DNA of 64,000 nt from Mangrovimonas spongiae (GTDB lineage: Bacteria; Bacteroidota; Bacteroidia; Flavobacteriales; Flavobacteriaceae), in the NCBI RefSeq assembly GCF_003944795.1, contig NZ_RWBG01000005.1, forward strand, positions 62,001-126,000, read 5' to 3'. Both the position numbers and the translations under genes were made by a program. Positions 47,927-57,104 of this stretch are shown piece after piece. The notes beneath the pieces are model-generated. The model saw nothing but the letters and a program-made list of their open reading frames with translations, did not search any database and was not told where the DNA came from. How positions within the stretch are numbered: the stretch's first letter is position 1; every line of letters starts with the position of its first letter.

Positions 47927-48403
47927 ATGAAAAACAACTTTTTATTATTGCTATTATTCCTCGTCTTGGTTTCTTGTGGGGCCACAAAGTCTGTTTCTAA
48001 AAGAGTTATGAAGGGCTATTGGACGTTAGATACCATTACCTATAGTGAATCGGGGAAATTTAATGTTACGCTGTTTAATGATGCTTCAACCGATTGTTTT
48101 ACAAATAGTACTTGGCGATTTATTCCTAATAATAACACAGGAATTTATACTTTAACGGGGAGCGATTGTAATGCTTCAGAAGATCGTCATTTTGTATTTA
48201 CTATTGATGAAGTTGATAAAGAGTCAGGACTGTATGACTTTCTATTAAAACCAACAAACGCAAAACACAAATCTGAAACAAATCATGGCTTTCGTGTAAA
48301 ACTTGCGCAGTTAAGTGAAACAAGTATGCAATGGCAGCAAACGGTATCTTTAGAAGGAAAACCGTTTACTATTTATATGAACTTTTCTAAAATAAACGAA
48401 TAA
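47927..48403 (+). CDS. Lipocalin-like lipoprotein
   Basis: A 158-residue lipoprotein: MKNNFLLLLLFLVLVSCGAT ends in a lipobox Cys (about 17). The mature part fits the small lipocalin-like family: MKGYWTLDTITYSESGKF at the N-terminus, NSTWRFIPNNNTGIYTL, and a closing beta-strand. Such Bacteroidota lipoproteins commonly stand just upstream of an OmpA-domain lipoprotein, as here (the OmpA gene begins one base after the stop). Function unknown; likely envelope-associated. Confidence 0.82.
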   Translation: MKNNFLLLLLFLVLVSCGATKSVSKRVMKGYWTLDTITYSESGKFNVTLFNDASTDCFTNSTWRFIPNNNTGIYTLTGSDCNASEDRHFVFTIDEVDKESGLYDFLLKPTNAKHKSETNHGFRVKLAQLSETSMQWQQTVSLEGKPFTIYMNFSKINE

Positions 48404-48404
48404 T

Positions 48405-49106
48405 ATGAAAACAATGGGTAATAAATATATCGCTATTGCAATAGCTATAATCTTTTCAATTGGATTAACAAGTTGTGAAGCGACTAGAAATGCAAACAAT
48501 AAACAAAAAGGAGCTGCTATTGGAGCGGCTGGCGGAGCTATTATAGGGGCGATTATTGGTAATAATGTAGGTAAAGGCGGAAATGGCGAATTAGGCGCTG
48601 TTATTGGCGGTGTTGTAGGTGGTGGCGCAGGTGTTTTAATTGGTCATAAAATGGATGAACAAGCCAAGCGTATTGAAGAGGAAATTCCAGGAGCAGAAGT
48701 AGAGCGCGTAGATCAAGGTATTGTGGTTACTTTTGATGAAAATAGCGGGGTGTATTTTGACACCGAAAAGTATAATATTAATGCCGCATCACAAACCACA
48801 TTAAATAAACTCGCAGCTGTGCTTAAAGACTATCCAGATACTAATGTGTTAGTTGTTGGACATACAGATAGTAGAGGAGATGAAAGCTATAACATGACAT
48901 TGTCTAAAAATAGAGCTAATTCAGTTAAAGATTATTTTGTACAACAAGGTTTAAGTGCTTCAAGGTTTACAACTAACTGGTTTGGCGAAACACAGCCTAA
49001 ATATGATAATAATACAGTTGAAGGTCGCGCCAAAAACCGTCGTGTTAATGTAGCTATTGTACCTAATGAAGATATGATTCAAGAAGCTAAAGCTAATAGT
49101 AATTAG
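48405..49106 (+). CDS. OmpA family lipoprotein with glycine zipper
   Basis: A 233-residue envelope protein. The signal MKTMGNKYIAIAIAIIFSIG ends in LTSC, a lipobox. A glycine-zipper region (about 33-88; GAAIGAAGGAIIGAIIGNN) is followed by an OmpA C-terminal peptidoglycan-binding domain (about 112-226) with VVGHTDSRGDESYNMTLSKN and GRAKNRRVNV. It likely links the outer membrane to peptidoglycan. An internal ATG at 48414 is an equally possible start. Co-transcribed with the lipocalin-like gene. Confidence 0.92.
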   Translation: MKTMGNKYIAIAIAIIFSIGLTSCEATRNANNKQKGAAIGAAGGAIIGAIIGNNVGKGGNGELGAVIGGVVGGGAGVLIGHKMDEQAKRIEEEIPGAEVERVDQGIVVTFDENSGVYFDTEKYNINAASQTTLNKLAAVLKDYPDTNVLVVGHTDSRGDESYNMTLSKNRANSVKDYFVQQGLSASRFTTNWFGETQPKYDNNTVEGRAKNRRVNVAIVPNEDMIQEAKANSN

Positions 49107-49127
49107 TACTGTAATTTATAAAAAATG

Positions 49128-49157
49128 AAAAGGCAACTAATTTTTAGTTGCCTTTTT
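49128..49157. terminator. Bidirectional intrinsic terminator
   Basis: AAAGGCAACTAA (ending 49140) and TTAGTTGCCTTT (from 49144) form a perfect 12-base stem with a 3-base loop and T-run. It lies between the convergent ompA-like and mechanosensitive channel genes. Confidence 0.9.
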
Positions 49158-49160
49158 TGT

Positions 49161-50405
49161 TTATTCAGGTTGTTTGGCGTCTAAACTAAGCTCAAAAACT
49201 TCGAGGTTAAAATAAGGGACAGCAGATAATGAATGATCAAAAATATCGGCAATAATATATTCGTAATTTTCCCAACGCTGATCACTGCTAAACGCATAAA
49301 TCTCTAACGGGATACCTTGTGGCGTTAAGGCAAGTTGACGAATCATAATCGTCATGTCTTTATTGATAGCCGAATGGTTTTCAATATACGATTGTACATA
49401 TTTTCTAAACACGCCTAAGTTGGTAAGGTTTCTACCATTAATAAGTAACGATTTGTCTATATTGTTTTTTTCATTAAAATCATTAATATCAGATTGCCTA
49501 GTGTTTAAATAATCTGTTATCAGCTGAATATTTTTTAGCTCATCAATTGTTTCTTCACTTAAATAATGTACACTGCTAGCCTTTATAATAATAGAACGTT
49601 TAATACGTCTACCACCAGACTGGCTCATGCCACGCCAGTTTTTAAAAGCATCCGATATTAAAGCGTATGTAGGAATATTAGTTATGGTTTTATCGAAATT
49701 TTGCACTTGTACAGTAGACAGGTTTATTTCTATAACATCGCCATCGGCACCATATTTCTCCATAGTAATCCAGTCACCAATTCTTATCGTATCGTTTACA
49801 GCAACTTGAATACTAGCAACAAACCCTAAAATAGTGTCTTTAAAAATAAGAAGCATTACAGCAGAAGCGGCACCTAGTGTGGTAAAAAACTTCCATATAG
49901 AAATATCAGAAATAACAACAAAAGCAAACCCAACACCTACAACCCAAGAGAATAATAAGACGACTTGTATATAACTGTCGATAGGTTTGTCTTTTAATCT
50001 AGGCTTCGTTTTAAAATAGCTTTCAAACGTTTTTAAAACACTACGTAAAATCCAGATAAATAAAACAATGCCGTAAATTTTAATAAGTTTTTCTATGGGT
50101 GATTCAAACCCAGGGAAATCTTCAAAAACAACAGGAAAAAGCTTTAAGGTAATTAATAAAGGCGCTAAATGCGCAATGTAATGGGGGGCTTTATGCTCGA
50201 TAAGCATATCATCGAAATGTGTTTTCGATTTATAAGCAAACGTATGGAAAGCTCTAACGAGTACTTTTTTAGCTATGAAATCAGAAACCAGTATTAATAA
50301 CACTAAAATAATGGCTAAGGCAAACATATTTAAATATGTTGCTGTGTTTTCGCCAATACCTAATTCGGTAAAATAATTAAAAAAGAATTGTTTGTAGTCG
50401 GTCAT
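49161..50405 (-). CDS. Mechanosensitive ion channel, YbdG-like (MscS family)
   Basis: A 414-residue MscS-family protein with four or five transmembrane helices (about 20-190); the pore-lining helix and beta domain include FFTTLGAASAVMLLIFKDTI and VNDTIRIGDWITMEKYGADG, VIEINLSTVQVQNFDKTITN. Length and the long C-terminal cytoplasmic part match the YbdG/MscM subfamily that protects against osmotic downshock. It starts next to, and on the same strand as, the DUF3817 gene (adjacent bases), so the two are likely co-transcribed. Confidence 0.92.
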   Translation of the reverse strand: MTDYKQFFFNYFTELGIGENTATYLNMFALAIILVLLILVSDFIAKKVLVRAFHTFAYKSKTHFDDMLIEHKAPHYIAHLAPLLITLKLFPVVFEDFPGFESPIEKLIKIYGIVLFIWILRSVLKTFESYFKTKPRLKDKPIDSYIQVVLLFSWVVGVGFAFVVISDISIWKFFTTLGAASAVMLLIFKDTILGFVASIQVAVNDTIRIGDWITMEKYGADGDVIEINLSTVQVQNFDKTITNIPTYALISDAFKNWRGMSQSGGRRIKRSIIIKASSVHYLSEETIDELKNIQLITDYLNTRQSDINDFNEKNNIDKSLLINGRNLTNLGVFRKYVQSYIENHSAINKDMTIMIRQLALTPQGIPLEIYAFSSDQRWENYEYIIADIFDHSLSAVPYFNLEVFELSLDAKQPE

Positions 50406-50699
50406 TTATAAGGTTTGTTGTTTTAATATTTTTTGATCCACATAAAATGTAGCAAAAGGAATTATCGATGCCAAAATAACAAGGGCAAACGTTTTGGTTT
50501 TCCAATTTAACTCTTTGCCTATTAAAATAGCTAAAACAATGTATCCAACAAATAAAAGGCCGTGAGGCATGCCCAATAGCTTTACATATTGCGGATCATG
50601 TGCAAGATACTTAATAGGAACAGCAATAAAGAGAAGTAAAATATAAGAAATACCTTCCAATAAGGCAATAATTCTAAACACAGAGATAAGTGATTTCAT
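50406..50699 (-). CDS. DUF3817 membrane protein
   Basis: A 97-residue protein with three predicted transmembrane helices, matching DUF3817: FRIIALLEGISYILLLFIAV and GMPHGLLFVGYIVLAILIGK, where HG is the family hallmark. Function unknown. Its stop codon abuts the start of the MscS-like gene, which suggests an operon. Confidence 0.9.
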   Translation of the reverse strand: MKSLISVFRIIALLEGISYILLLFIAVPIKYLAHDPQYVKLLGMPHGLLFVGYIVLAILIGKELNWKTKTFALVILASIIPFATFYVDQKILKQQTL

Positions 50700-50832
50700 A
50701 CAAATTAGTTTTTAGGTGCAAAAATACAATCTAAAAATCTTAAGAGCACAGCAAGTAGCAATTTTAACGTTACATTAAAGTTATGCTTAATCATTTATGT
50801 GTACTTTTAGCTAGATTAACAAATTAACACAA

Positions 50833-53667
50833 ATGAAATACATTAAATTATCACTCGCATTACTTATTGTGTTTTTAGTTTCATGTAAAGAAAAAATACA
50901 AGAAGAAGTGACCGAAGTAAAGCCAACAGAGTTTAAAATTGATTATGAAAAGTTTACACTAGACAATGGGCTAGAAGTTATTATACACGAAGACCATAGC
51001 GATCCCATTGTAGCCGTAGCCACTATGATGCATGTAGGATCTAATAGAGAAAAGCCAGGGAGAACAGGGTTTGCTCATTTTTTTGAACATATGAGTTTTA
51101 ATGATTCTGAAAATGTACCTCGTGGCGCCAATAGAAAAATGATTCCAGAATGGGGCGGAAGTAGAAATGGAGGAACTTGGAGTGATGGTACAGTATATTA
51201 TGAAGTAGTTCCTAAAGACGCTTTCGATAAAATTATGTGGATCGATTCCGATCGTTTTGGTTACATGATAAATACAGTTACCAAAGCAGCTTTGGAGAGA
51301 GAAAAGCAAGTGGTGAAAAACGAAAAGCGTCAACGTGTAGACAATGCTCCTTATGGTTATACCGATGAAATTATTCGCAAAAACTTATATCCAGAAGGGC
51401 ATCCCTATAACTGGACAGTTATTGGGCAGTTGCCAGATTTACAAGCGGCAACAATAGACGATGTTAAGGAGTTCTACAATCAATATTATGGTGCTGCTAA
51501 TGCAACATTAGTTATAGCTGGTGATATCGATGTTGCCGAAACAAAGCAAAAAGTTAAACAATGGTTTGGTGAAATTAGAAAAGGACCAGATGTAGAACCA
51601 TTACAACCCATGCCAGTGACATTAAATGAAACAAAATCATTATACTTCGAAGATAATTTTGCAAAACTACCAGAACTACGTATCGTAATACCTACCGTAG
51701 AAGAATATCATAAAGACACTTATGCCTTACAAATTCTTGGTAATTTATTAAGCGGCAGCAAAAAAGCGCCTTTATATCAAGTATTAGTTGAAGAGGAAAA
51801 ACTAACGCCTAATGTTAGTACTTATCAAAGCAGTAGTGAGTTAGCAGGGGAGTTTGTGTTTAGAGTGCGTGCCAATGCAGGTGTAAATTTAGATAGCGTA
51901 AAACGAGCCATAAATGAAGGATTAACACGTTTTGAAGAAAATGGTGTTAGCCCAAAAGACTTAAAACGTATTAAAGCTGAGTTAGAAACAAGTCTGTATC
52001 GTGGTGTAAGTACTGTGCTAAACAAGGCTTTTCAATTAGCTCAAGATAATGAGTTTAATGGCGATCCTAGTTATATCACTCAAACAGCAAAACTTACCCA
52101 AGCAGTTACGCCAGAAGATGTTATGCGCGTTTATAATAAGTATATAAAAAATGCGAATTATGTTATGACTAGCGTGATTCCTAAAGGACAATTAGAATTA
52201 GCGGTAGATAATGCTGACAAGGCAGAAGTTTGGATTGAAGAAGTAAAACAAGATGTAGCAAGTGAAGAAGTAAGCCAAGGTGAAGAAGCCGAATACGAAA
52301 AAACACCATCTAAATACGATAGAAGTGAACCATCTTTTGGAGAATTACCTTTGTTTAAAGCGCCAGAAGTTTACCAAGGGAGTTTAGAAAACGGCTTAAC
52401 CGTTTATGGTATTGAGAATAATGAAGTGCCTTTAATACAGTTTGATATTACCATTCCTGGAGGACATTTAATGGATCCAAAAGGAAAATCTGGAGTTTCA
52501 AACTTATTCACAGACCTTATGATGGAAGGCACAGCCAATAAAACACCTGCAGAATTAGAAGAAGCTATTGGCCTTTTAGGAGCTAGCATTAATATGTATA
52601 CGGCTTCAGAAGACATGCATATTTCAGGGTCTTGTTTAGCTAAAAACTTTAATGAAACCATGAGTTTGGTTAAAGAAATTATTTTAGAACCTCGTTGGGA
52701 CACTAAAGAGTTTGCCCGTTTAAAACAAGCCTTAGAAACAAGTCTAAAAGATAGTGAATCCAACCCAAGAAGAATAGCATATAACGTTTATGCAAAACTA
52801 CTATATGGCGATAATCATAACTTTGGTGTTCCAGTATCTGGAACTTTAGAAACGGCTAAAAGTATTACAATAAACGACCTTAAAGCCTTCTATAGTAATC
52901 TATCACCTAAAGATGCAAATTTACATGTTGTAGGAGATTTAAACCAATCCCAGGTTATGGATGTGGCAAACATGTTAAATGATTGGAACACACCTAAACC
53001 AATACAACCACGGTATACTTTACCAGAAAATCCTAAAACAAACACAGTATATTTTGTAGATGTTCCGGGTTCAAAACAATCGGTGTTGTATATTGGTAAA
53101 TTAGCTTTATCTGAAACTAATCCTGAAGCCAATAATTTAGCTTATGCTAACGAGATACTTGGTGGTGGTTCTAGCGGTCGGTTATTTCAAACATTACGTA
53201 TTGAGAAAGGTTATACTTATGGGGCGTATTCCGGTATACGAGAAAGTAAAGAGGTTGGTCCATTTTATATAAACTCTAGTGTAAGAGCAAATGCTACTTT
53301 GGCTTCTTTGGAAATTATTAAAACTATGGTGGCAAACTATGCCGATAATTTTGGTGAGGAAGAAGTAAAAATAACCAAAGACAAACTTCTTAAAGAAAAT
53401 ACAAGAGCTTTCGAAAGTCTTGGAGCTAAATTAGGTATGCTACAAAATATTAGCAAATACAATAAACCAGTAGATTTTGTAAAGCAGGATCAAAATGAGT
53501 TAGTAGACATGTCGTTAAACGATTATCATAACATGATTAATAAATACCTACAAGAAGAAGACATGCTCTATATTGTAGTAGGTGATAAGGAAACACAATG
53601 GCAAGAAGTTGAAAAGTTAGGTAAGCCTATGGTAGAATTAGATATTCATGGTAATGACGTAAAATAG
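50833..53667 (+). CDS. M16 family zinc metallopeptidase, two-domain lipoprotein
   Basis: A 944-residue protein with lipoprotein signal (Cys18 in LVSCKEK). The N-terminal half has the inverted zinc motif His82-x-x-Glu85-His86 in GFAHFFEHMSF and the distal Glu in EREKQVVKNEKRQ. The C-terminal half (about 510-930) is a second M16 domain without HxxEH (GVSNLFTDLMMEG at the same place), as usual for single-chain pitrilysin-type enzymes where the second domain shapes the chamber. GGGSSGRLFQTLR is the conserved R/Y region. It likely degrades peptides in the periplasm. A terminator follows. Confidence 0.93.
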   Translation: MKYIKLSLALLIVFLVSCKEKIQEEVTEVKPTEFKIDYEKFTLDNGLEVIIHEDHSDPIVAVATMMHVGSNREKPGRTGFAHFFEHMSFNDSENVPRGANRKMIPEWGGSRNGGTWSDGTVYYEVVPKDAFDKIMWIDSDRFGYMINTVTKAALEREKQVVKNEKRQRVDNAPYGYTDEIIRKNLYPEGHPYNWTVIGQLPDLQAATIDDVKEFYNQYYGAANATLVIAGDIDVAETKQKVKQWFGEIRKGPDVEPLQPMPVTLNETKSLYFEDNFAKLPELRIVIPTVEEYHKDTYALQILGNLLSGSKKAPLYQVLVEEEKLTPNVSTYQSSSELAGEFVFRVRANAGVNLDSVKRAINEGLTRFEENGVSPKDLKRIKAELETSLYRGVSTVLNKAFQLAQDNEFNGDPSYITQTAKLTQAVTPEDVMRVYNKYIKNANYVMTSVIPKGQLELAVDNADKAEVWIEEVKQDVASEEVSQGEEAEYEKTPSKYDRSEPSFGELPLFKAPEVYQGSLENGLTVYGIENNEVPLIQFDITIPGGHLMDPKGKSGVSNLFTDLMMEGTANKTPAELEEAIGLLGASINMYTASEDMHISGSCLAKNFNETMSLVKEIILEPRWDTKEFARLKQALETSLKDSESNPRRIAYNVYAKLLYGDNHNFGVPVSGTLETAKSITINDLKAFYSNLSPKDANLHVVGDLNQSQVMDVANMLNDWNTPKPIQPRYTLPENPKTNTVYFVDVPGSKQSVLYIGKLALSETNPEANNLAYANEILGGGSSGRLFQTLRIEKGYTYGAYSGIRESKEVGPFYINSSVRANATLASLEIIKTMVANYADNFGEEEVKITKDKLLKENTRAFESLGAKLGMLQNISKYNKPVDFVKQDQNELVDMSLNDYHNMINKYLQEEDMLYIVVGDKETQWQEVEKLGKPMVELDIHGNDVK

Positions 53668-53690
53668 AATTTAATAAAATAAAATCAGTA

Positions 53691-53722
53691 AAAAACGACG
53701 TATTGTTATGCGTCGTTTTTTT
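53691..53722 (+). terminator. Intrinsic terminator after the M16 gene
   Basis: AAAAACGACG (53691-53700) pairs perfectly with CGTCGTTTTT (53711-53720), loop of ten bases, then further Ts. Confidence 0.85.
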
Positions 53723-53772
53723 AATATGTATATTTACCATGTGCGATAATAGCTCTGTATTTATAAACTATC

Positions 53773-54348
53773 ATGTATCAAAACATTGAAAAACATATAA
53801 CGAACTATGTAAAGGCGTCGACTGATGAATTGCAAGCCTTTACATTAAAGTTAGAGCCTGTTAATATTAAAAAAAAAGCGTTTTTATTAGAGCCAGAAAC
53901 TTTTATTCATAACGAATACTTTGTTGAAAAAGGTTGTTTAATTGCATATTATTTAGATACCAAAGGCAATAAACACATTGTACAGTTTGCTATTGAAAAT
54001 TGGTGGATAGGAGATTTCGATGCTTATTTTAATAATACTCCGTCCAAGTTATATATTCAAGCTATAGAAGATGCGACTTTATTTGCGCTAAGTAAAAAAC
54101 ACTTTAATCAACTTTTAATTGAAGCACCTATTTTTGAAAGGTATTTTCGTAGTTTAGTAACGAATGCCTTTATTGCTCAGAGGAAACGTATTTTATCAAC
54201 ACTACACAATTCGGTTAAAGAGCGTTATCTGGAATTTAAAACACTTTACCCTACTATTCAAGATAGGGTTCCTAATTATCATATTGCAAACTACTTAGGG
54301 ATGTCTGCTGAAAGCTTAAGTAGAGTGCGTAAGCAATTAAAAGGTTAA
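53773..54348 (+). CDS. Crp/Fnr family transcriptional regulator
   Basis: A 191-residue regulator. The N-terminal cyclic-nucleotide-binding-like barrel (about 25-115; KKAFLLEPETFIHNEYFVEK, GDFDAYFNNTPS) lacks the phosphate-binding RxAT pattern of true cAMP receptors, so it probably does not bind cAMP. The C-terminal HTH (about 150-191) ends VPNYHIANYLGMSAESLSRVRKQL, typical of Bacteroidota Crp-like regulators. It lies upstream of a stress-oxidoreductase operon; a perfect 18-base palindrome in the gap before that operon is a likely binding site. Confidence 0.9.
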   Translation: MYQNIEKHITNYVKASTDELQAFTLKLEPVNIKKKAFLLEPETFIHNEYFVEKGCLIAYYLDTKGNKHIVQFAIENWWIGDFDAYFNNTPSKLYIQAIEDATLFALSKKHFNQLLIEAPIFERYFRSLVTNAFIAQRKRILSTLHNSVKERYLEFKTLYPTIQDRVPNYHIANYLGMSAESLSRVRKQLKG

Positions 54349-54408
54349 AGTTTTGTGAATTGATTTAGGTCAATTATATTCTAATTTATGTCCTTTATTT
54401 TTGTATAC

Positions 54409-54426
54409 CATTGTCTTGGTACAATG
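54409..54426. promoter_or_regulatory. Perfect CATTGT-N6-ACAATG palindrome, candidate Crp/Fnr-family operator
   Basis: CATTGT (54409-54414), six-base spacer, ACAATG (54421-54426), in the 162-base gap between the Crp/Fnr gene and the alkene reductase gene. The two six-base arms with N6 spacing have the geometry of Crp-type sites (TGTGA-N6-TCACA). A TATTTTTG -7-like box lies at 54396-54403, just upstream, so binding would lie at the transcription start of the operon. Confidence 0.55.
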
Positions 54427-54510
54427 AAAAGACAGCTAAAGATGTTTTAGTAATGGCTAAAATGTAGTATCTTAAAGACAATTAAAATCCCTAAGCATAA
54501 AATTAAACTA

Positions 54511-55608
54511 ATGTCACAATCACTATTAAAACCTTATCCCAAATTAGCCCTAAAAAACCGAGTTGTTATGGCGCCTATGACGAGAAGTCGTGCCGATAAC
54601 GAGCAAAGAAAACCAGTAGAAATGCATGCGTTGTATTATGAGCAAAGAGCATCAGCAGGACTAATTATTACAGAAGGTTCTCAAGTCTCTAAACAAGCTG
54701 TCGGTTACATTTTCACACCTGGAATACACAGTAAAGCACAAGTTGAAGGCTGGAAAAACGTTACCCAACGCGTGCATGACAAAGGCGGTAAAATCTATAT
54801 TCAATTATGGCATGTTGGCCGCATATCGCATCCCGATTTTCATAATGGCGAACTTCCATTAGCCCCATCAGCAATCAATCCTAAGGCACAATCATTTACC
54901 CCTAACGGATTTAAAGACACTGTAACGCCTCGTGAAATGACTAAGGAGGATATTAAACAAACCGTAGCCGATTTTAAAAATGCAGCAGCTAATGCCATGG
55001 AAGCTGGGTTTGATGGTGTAGAAATACACTCATCAAATGGGTATTTATTTCATCAATTTTTTAGTAATTGTTCTAATACAAGAACAGATGAATATGGTGG
55101 AAATACCGAAAATAAAAGTCGATTCTTTTTTGAGGTTTTAGAGGCTGTCAAGCAAGTTATGCCAGAAGATAAAATTGGCGTAAGATTCAATCCTTCTTTA
55201 CATGGATTGTTTGGAATAACCGTTGATGAAGAAACGATACCAACCTTCGAATACATCATTAAAAGATTAAATAATTACAATCTGGCGTATGTGCATTTAT
55301 CTGAACCGTTTACCGATGTTTCTAATGTGCCTCATGCTGTAACCAATATAGCAGAGCATTTTAGACCACTATATAATGGTACATTAATGATTAATGCTGG
55401 ATTTACTCAAGAATCTGGAAATAAAGTTATAGCTGATGGTTTAGCCGATTTGGTAGCTTTTGGTAAACCATTTATATCTAATCCAGACTTAGTTGAAAGG
55501 TTTCAGCATAATATTCCACTAACCAAATGGGATAACGATACCTTTTACACGCAAGGCGAAAAAGGCTATACCGATTATAAAAAAGCAGAATTAAATAAAA
55601 CCAATTAA
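54511..55608 (+). CDS. Old Yellow Enzyme family alkene reductase
   Basis: A 365-residue FMN-dependent ene-reductase like NemA/XenB. Motifs: VVMAPMTRSRA near the N-terminus, YIQLWHVGRISHP, and HSSNGYLFHQFFSN with the His/Asn substrate pair and NGYL. DEYGGNTENKSRF is the family signature. It reduces activated C=C bonds such as in enones, maleimides or nitro esters with NADPH. First gene of a tight four-gene operon (gaps 12, 10 and 4 bases) that together looks like an electrophile-detoxification set. Confidence 0.93.
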   Translation: MSQSLLKPYPKLALKNRVVMAPMTRSRADNEQRKPVEMHALYYEQRASAGLIITEGSQVSKQAVGYIFTPGIHSKAQVEGWKNVTQRVHDKGGKIYIQLWHVGRISHPDFHNGELPLAPSAINPKAQSFTPNGFKDTVTPREMTKEDIKQTVADFKNAAANAMEAGFDGVEIHSSNGYLFHQFFSNCSNTRTDEYGGNTENKSRFFFEVLEAVKQVMPEDKIGVRFNPSLHGLFGITVDEETIPTFEYIIKRLNNYNLAYVHLSEPFTDVSNVPHAVTNIAEHFRPLYNGTLMINAGFTQESGNKVIADGLADLVAFGKPFISNPDLVERFQHNIPLTKWDNDTFYTQGEKGYTDYKKAELNKTN

Positions 55609-55620
55609 ACACACACAACT

Positions 55621-56040
55621 ATGAAATTTTCAAGACACGCAAAAGCAGTATGGAAAGGAGCCGGAAAAGAAGGAAGCGGCACCTTAACAACCGATAGTAA
55701 AGTTTTAAACAATACAAGTTATTCGTTTCATACACGATTTGAGGATGGTGATGGCACCAACCCTGAAGAACTTGTAGGAGCAGCTCATGCAGGATGCTTT
55801 GCTATGCAATTAAGCTTTTTATTAGGAGAAGAAGGTGTAACGCCAAACACATTAGATGTTGCTGCCTCAGTAAATTTTCAAGATGGTAGTATTGTACAGA
55901 TAGAACTAAATTTACAAGCCGATGTACCTGGTATAAGCGAAGAAAAGTTTAAAGAGGTGGCTACAAATGCTAAAAACGTTTGCCCAATCTCAAAACTTTT
56001 AGATACTGATATTAAGTTACATATTAATCTTAATCAATAA
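55621..56040 (+). CDS. OsmC/Ohr family peroxiredoxin-like protein
   Basis: A 139-residue OsmC-type thiol peroxidase with the redox pair Cys59 (AAHAGCFAMQLS) and Cys121 (KNVCPISKLL), and acidic Glu49/50 preceding the first. It reduces organic hydroperoxides. Located 12 bases after the alkene reductase gene and 10 before the alcohol dehydrogenase. Confidence 0.93.
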   Translation: MKFSRHAKAVWKGAGKEGSGTLTTDSKVLNNTSYSFHTRFEDGDGTNPEELVGAAHAGCFAMQLSFLLGEEGVTPNTLDVAASVNFQDGSIVQIELNLQADVPGISEEKFKEVATNAKNVCPISKLLDTDIKLHINLNQ

Positions 56041-56050
56041 ACAAGATACA

Positions 56051-57100
56051 ATGACAACAATAAAAGCATACGGATCTATGGCACCAGAAAATGCTTTAGA
56101 ACCGTTAGATATAAAACGTAGAGATGTTGGAGAAACCGATGTTAAAATAGATATCCTTTACTGTGGTGTTTGCCATAGTGATATTCACACTGCTAGAAAC
56201 GAATGGGGAGGCGCAAAATACCCTGTTGTTCCTGGACACGAAATTATAGGACGCGTAGTAAGTGTTGGAGGAGATGTTAGCAACTTTAAAGAAGGGGATT
56301 TAGTAGGTGTAGGATGTATGGTTGATTCCTGTCAAACCTGTAATTCCTGTAAAAACAATCTTGAACAATTTTGTGAAAATGGCGCTACTTTTACCTATGG
56401 TAGTGCAGACCAACACATAAAAGGGCAACAAACTTATGGCGGCTATTCTACTATGGTAGTTGTAGATAAGGAGTTTGTACTACGTGTACCAGAAAATATC
56501 GATCCTGCTGGTGCTGCACCACTACTATGTGCTGGTATTACAACGTGGTCGCCTTTACGCCATTGGAATGTGAAAAAAGGTGATAAAGTAGGTGTTGTAG
56601 GACTTGGTGGTTTAGGCCACATGGGCGTAAAATTTGCTCATGCTCTTGGTGCCGAAGTTGTTATGATTACAACATCACCAGAAAAAGGAAACGATGCAAA
56701 AGAACTTGGCGCAGATGATGTTTTAATCTCAACAAACCAAGAAGATATGGCAAAACATGCAGCAAGTTTCGACTTTATACTTAACACCATTCCTGTTGGG
56801 CATAAAATGGACCCTTACATTCAGTTACTTAAAATAGATGCCACAATGGTTATTGTTGGTGCAGTCGAACCATTAGAACCGTTCCACGGTGGAGGACTTA
56901 TAATGGGACGTAAACGTGTAGCAGGATCTCTTATTGGAGGTATTAAAGAAACCCAAGAAATGCTAGATTTTTGTGGTGAGCACAACATTGTTTCAGATAT
57001 TGAAATGATAAATATGCAAGATATTAATACCGCTTACGACAGAGTAGTAAAGTCAGATGTGAAATATCGATTTGTTATCGATATGAAATCCCTTAAATAA
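56051..57100 (+). CDS. Zinc-dependent NAD(P) alcohol/aldehyde dehydrogenase, YahK-like
   Basis: A 349-residue medium-chain dehydrogenase. Catalytic zinc ligands are Cys38 (YCGVCHSDIH) and His63-Glu64 (PGHEIIGRV); the structural zinc set is Cys94, Cys97, Cys100 and Cys108; the cofactor loop is GLGGLGHMGVKFA. The group reduces broad aldehydes with NADPH. It belongs to the alkene-reductase operon, so it may clear aldehydes produced by the other enzymes or by lipid peroxidation. Confidence 0.93.
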   Translation: MTTIKAYGSMAPENALEPLDIKRRDVGETDVKIDILYCGVCHSDIHTARNEWGGAKYPVVPGHEIIGRVVSVGGDVSNFKEGDLVGVGCMVDSCQTCNSCKNNLEQFCENGATFTYGSADQHIKGQQTYGGYSTMVVVDKEFVLRVPENIDPAGAAPLLCAGITTWSPLRHWNVKKGDKVGVVGLGGLGHMGVKFAHALGAEVVMITTSPEKGNDAKELGADDVLISTNQEDMAKHAASFDFILNTIPVGHKMDPYIQLLKIDATMVIVGAVEPLEPFHGGGLIMGRKRVAGSLIGGIKETQEMLDFCGEHNIVSDIEMINMQDINTAYDRVVKSDVKYRFVIDMKSLK

Positions 57101-57104
57101 TAAT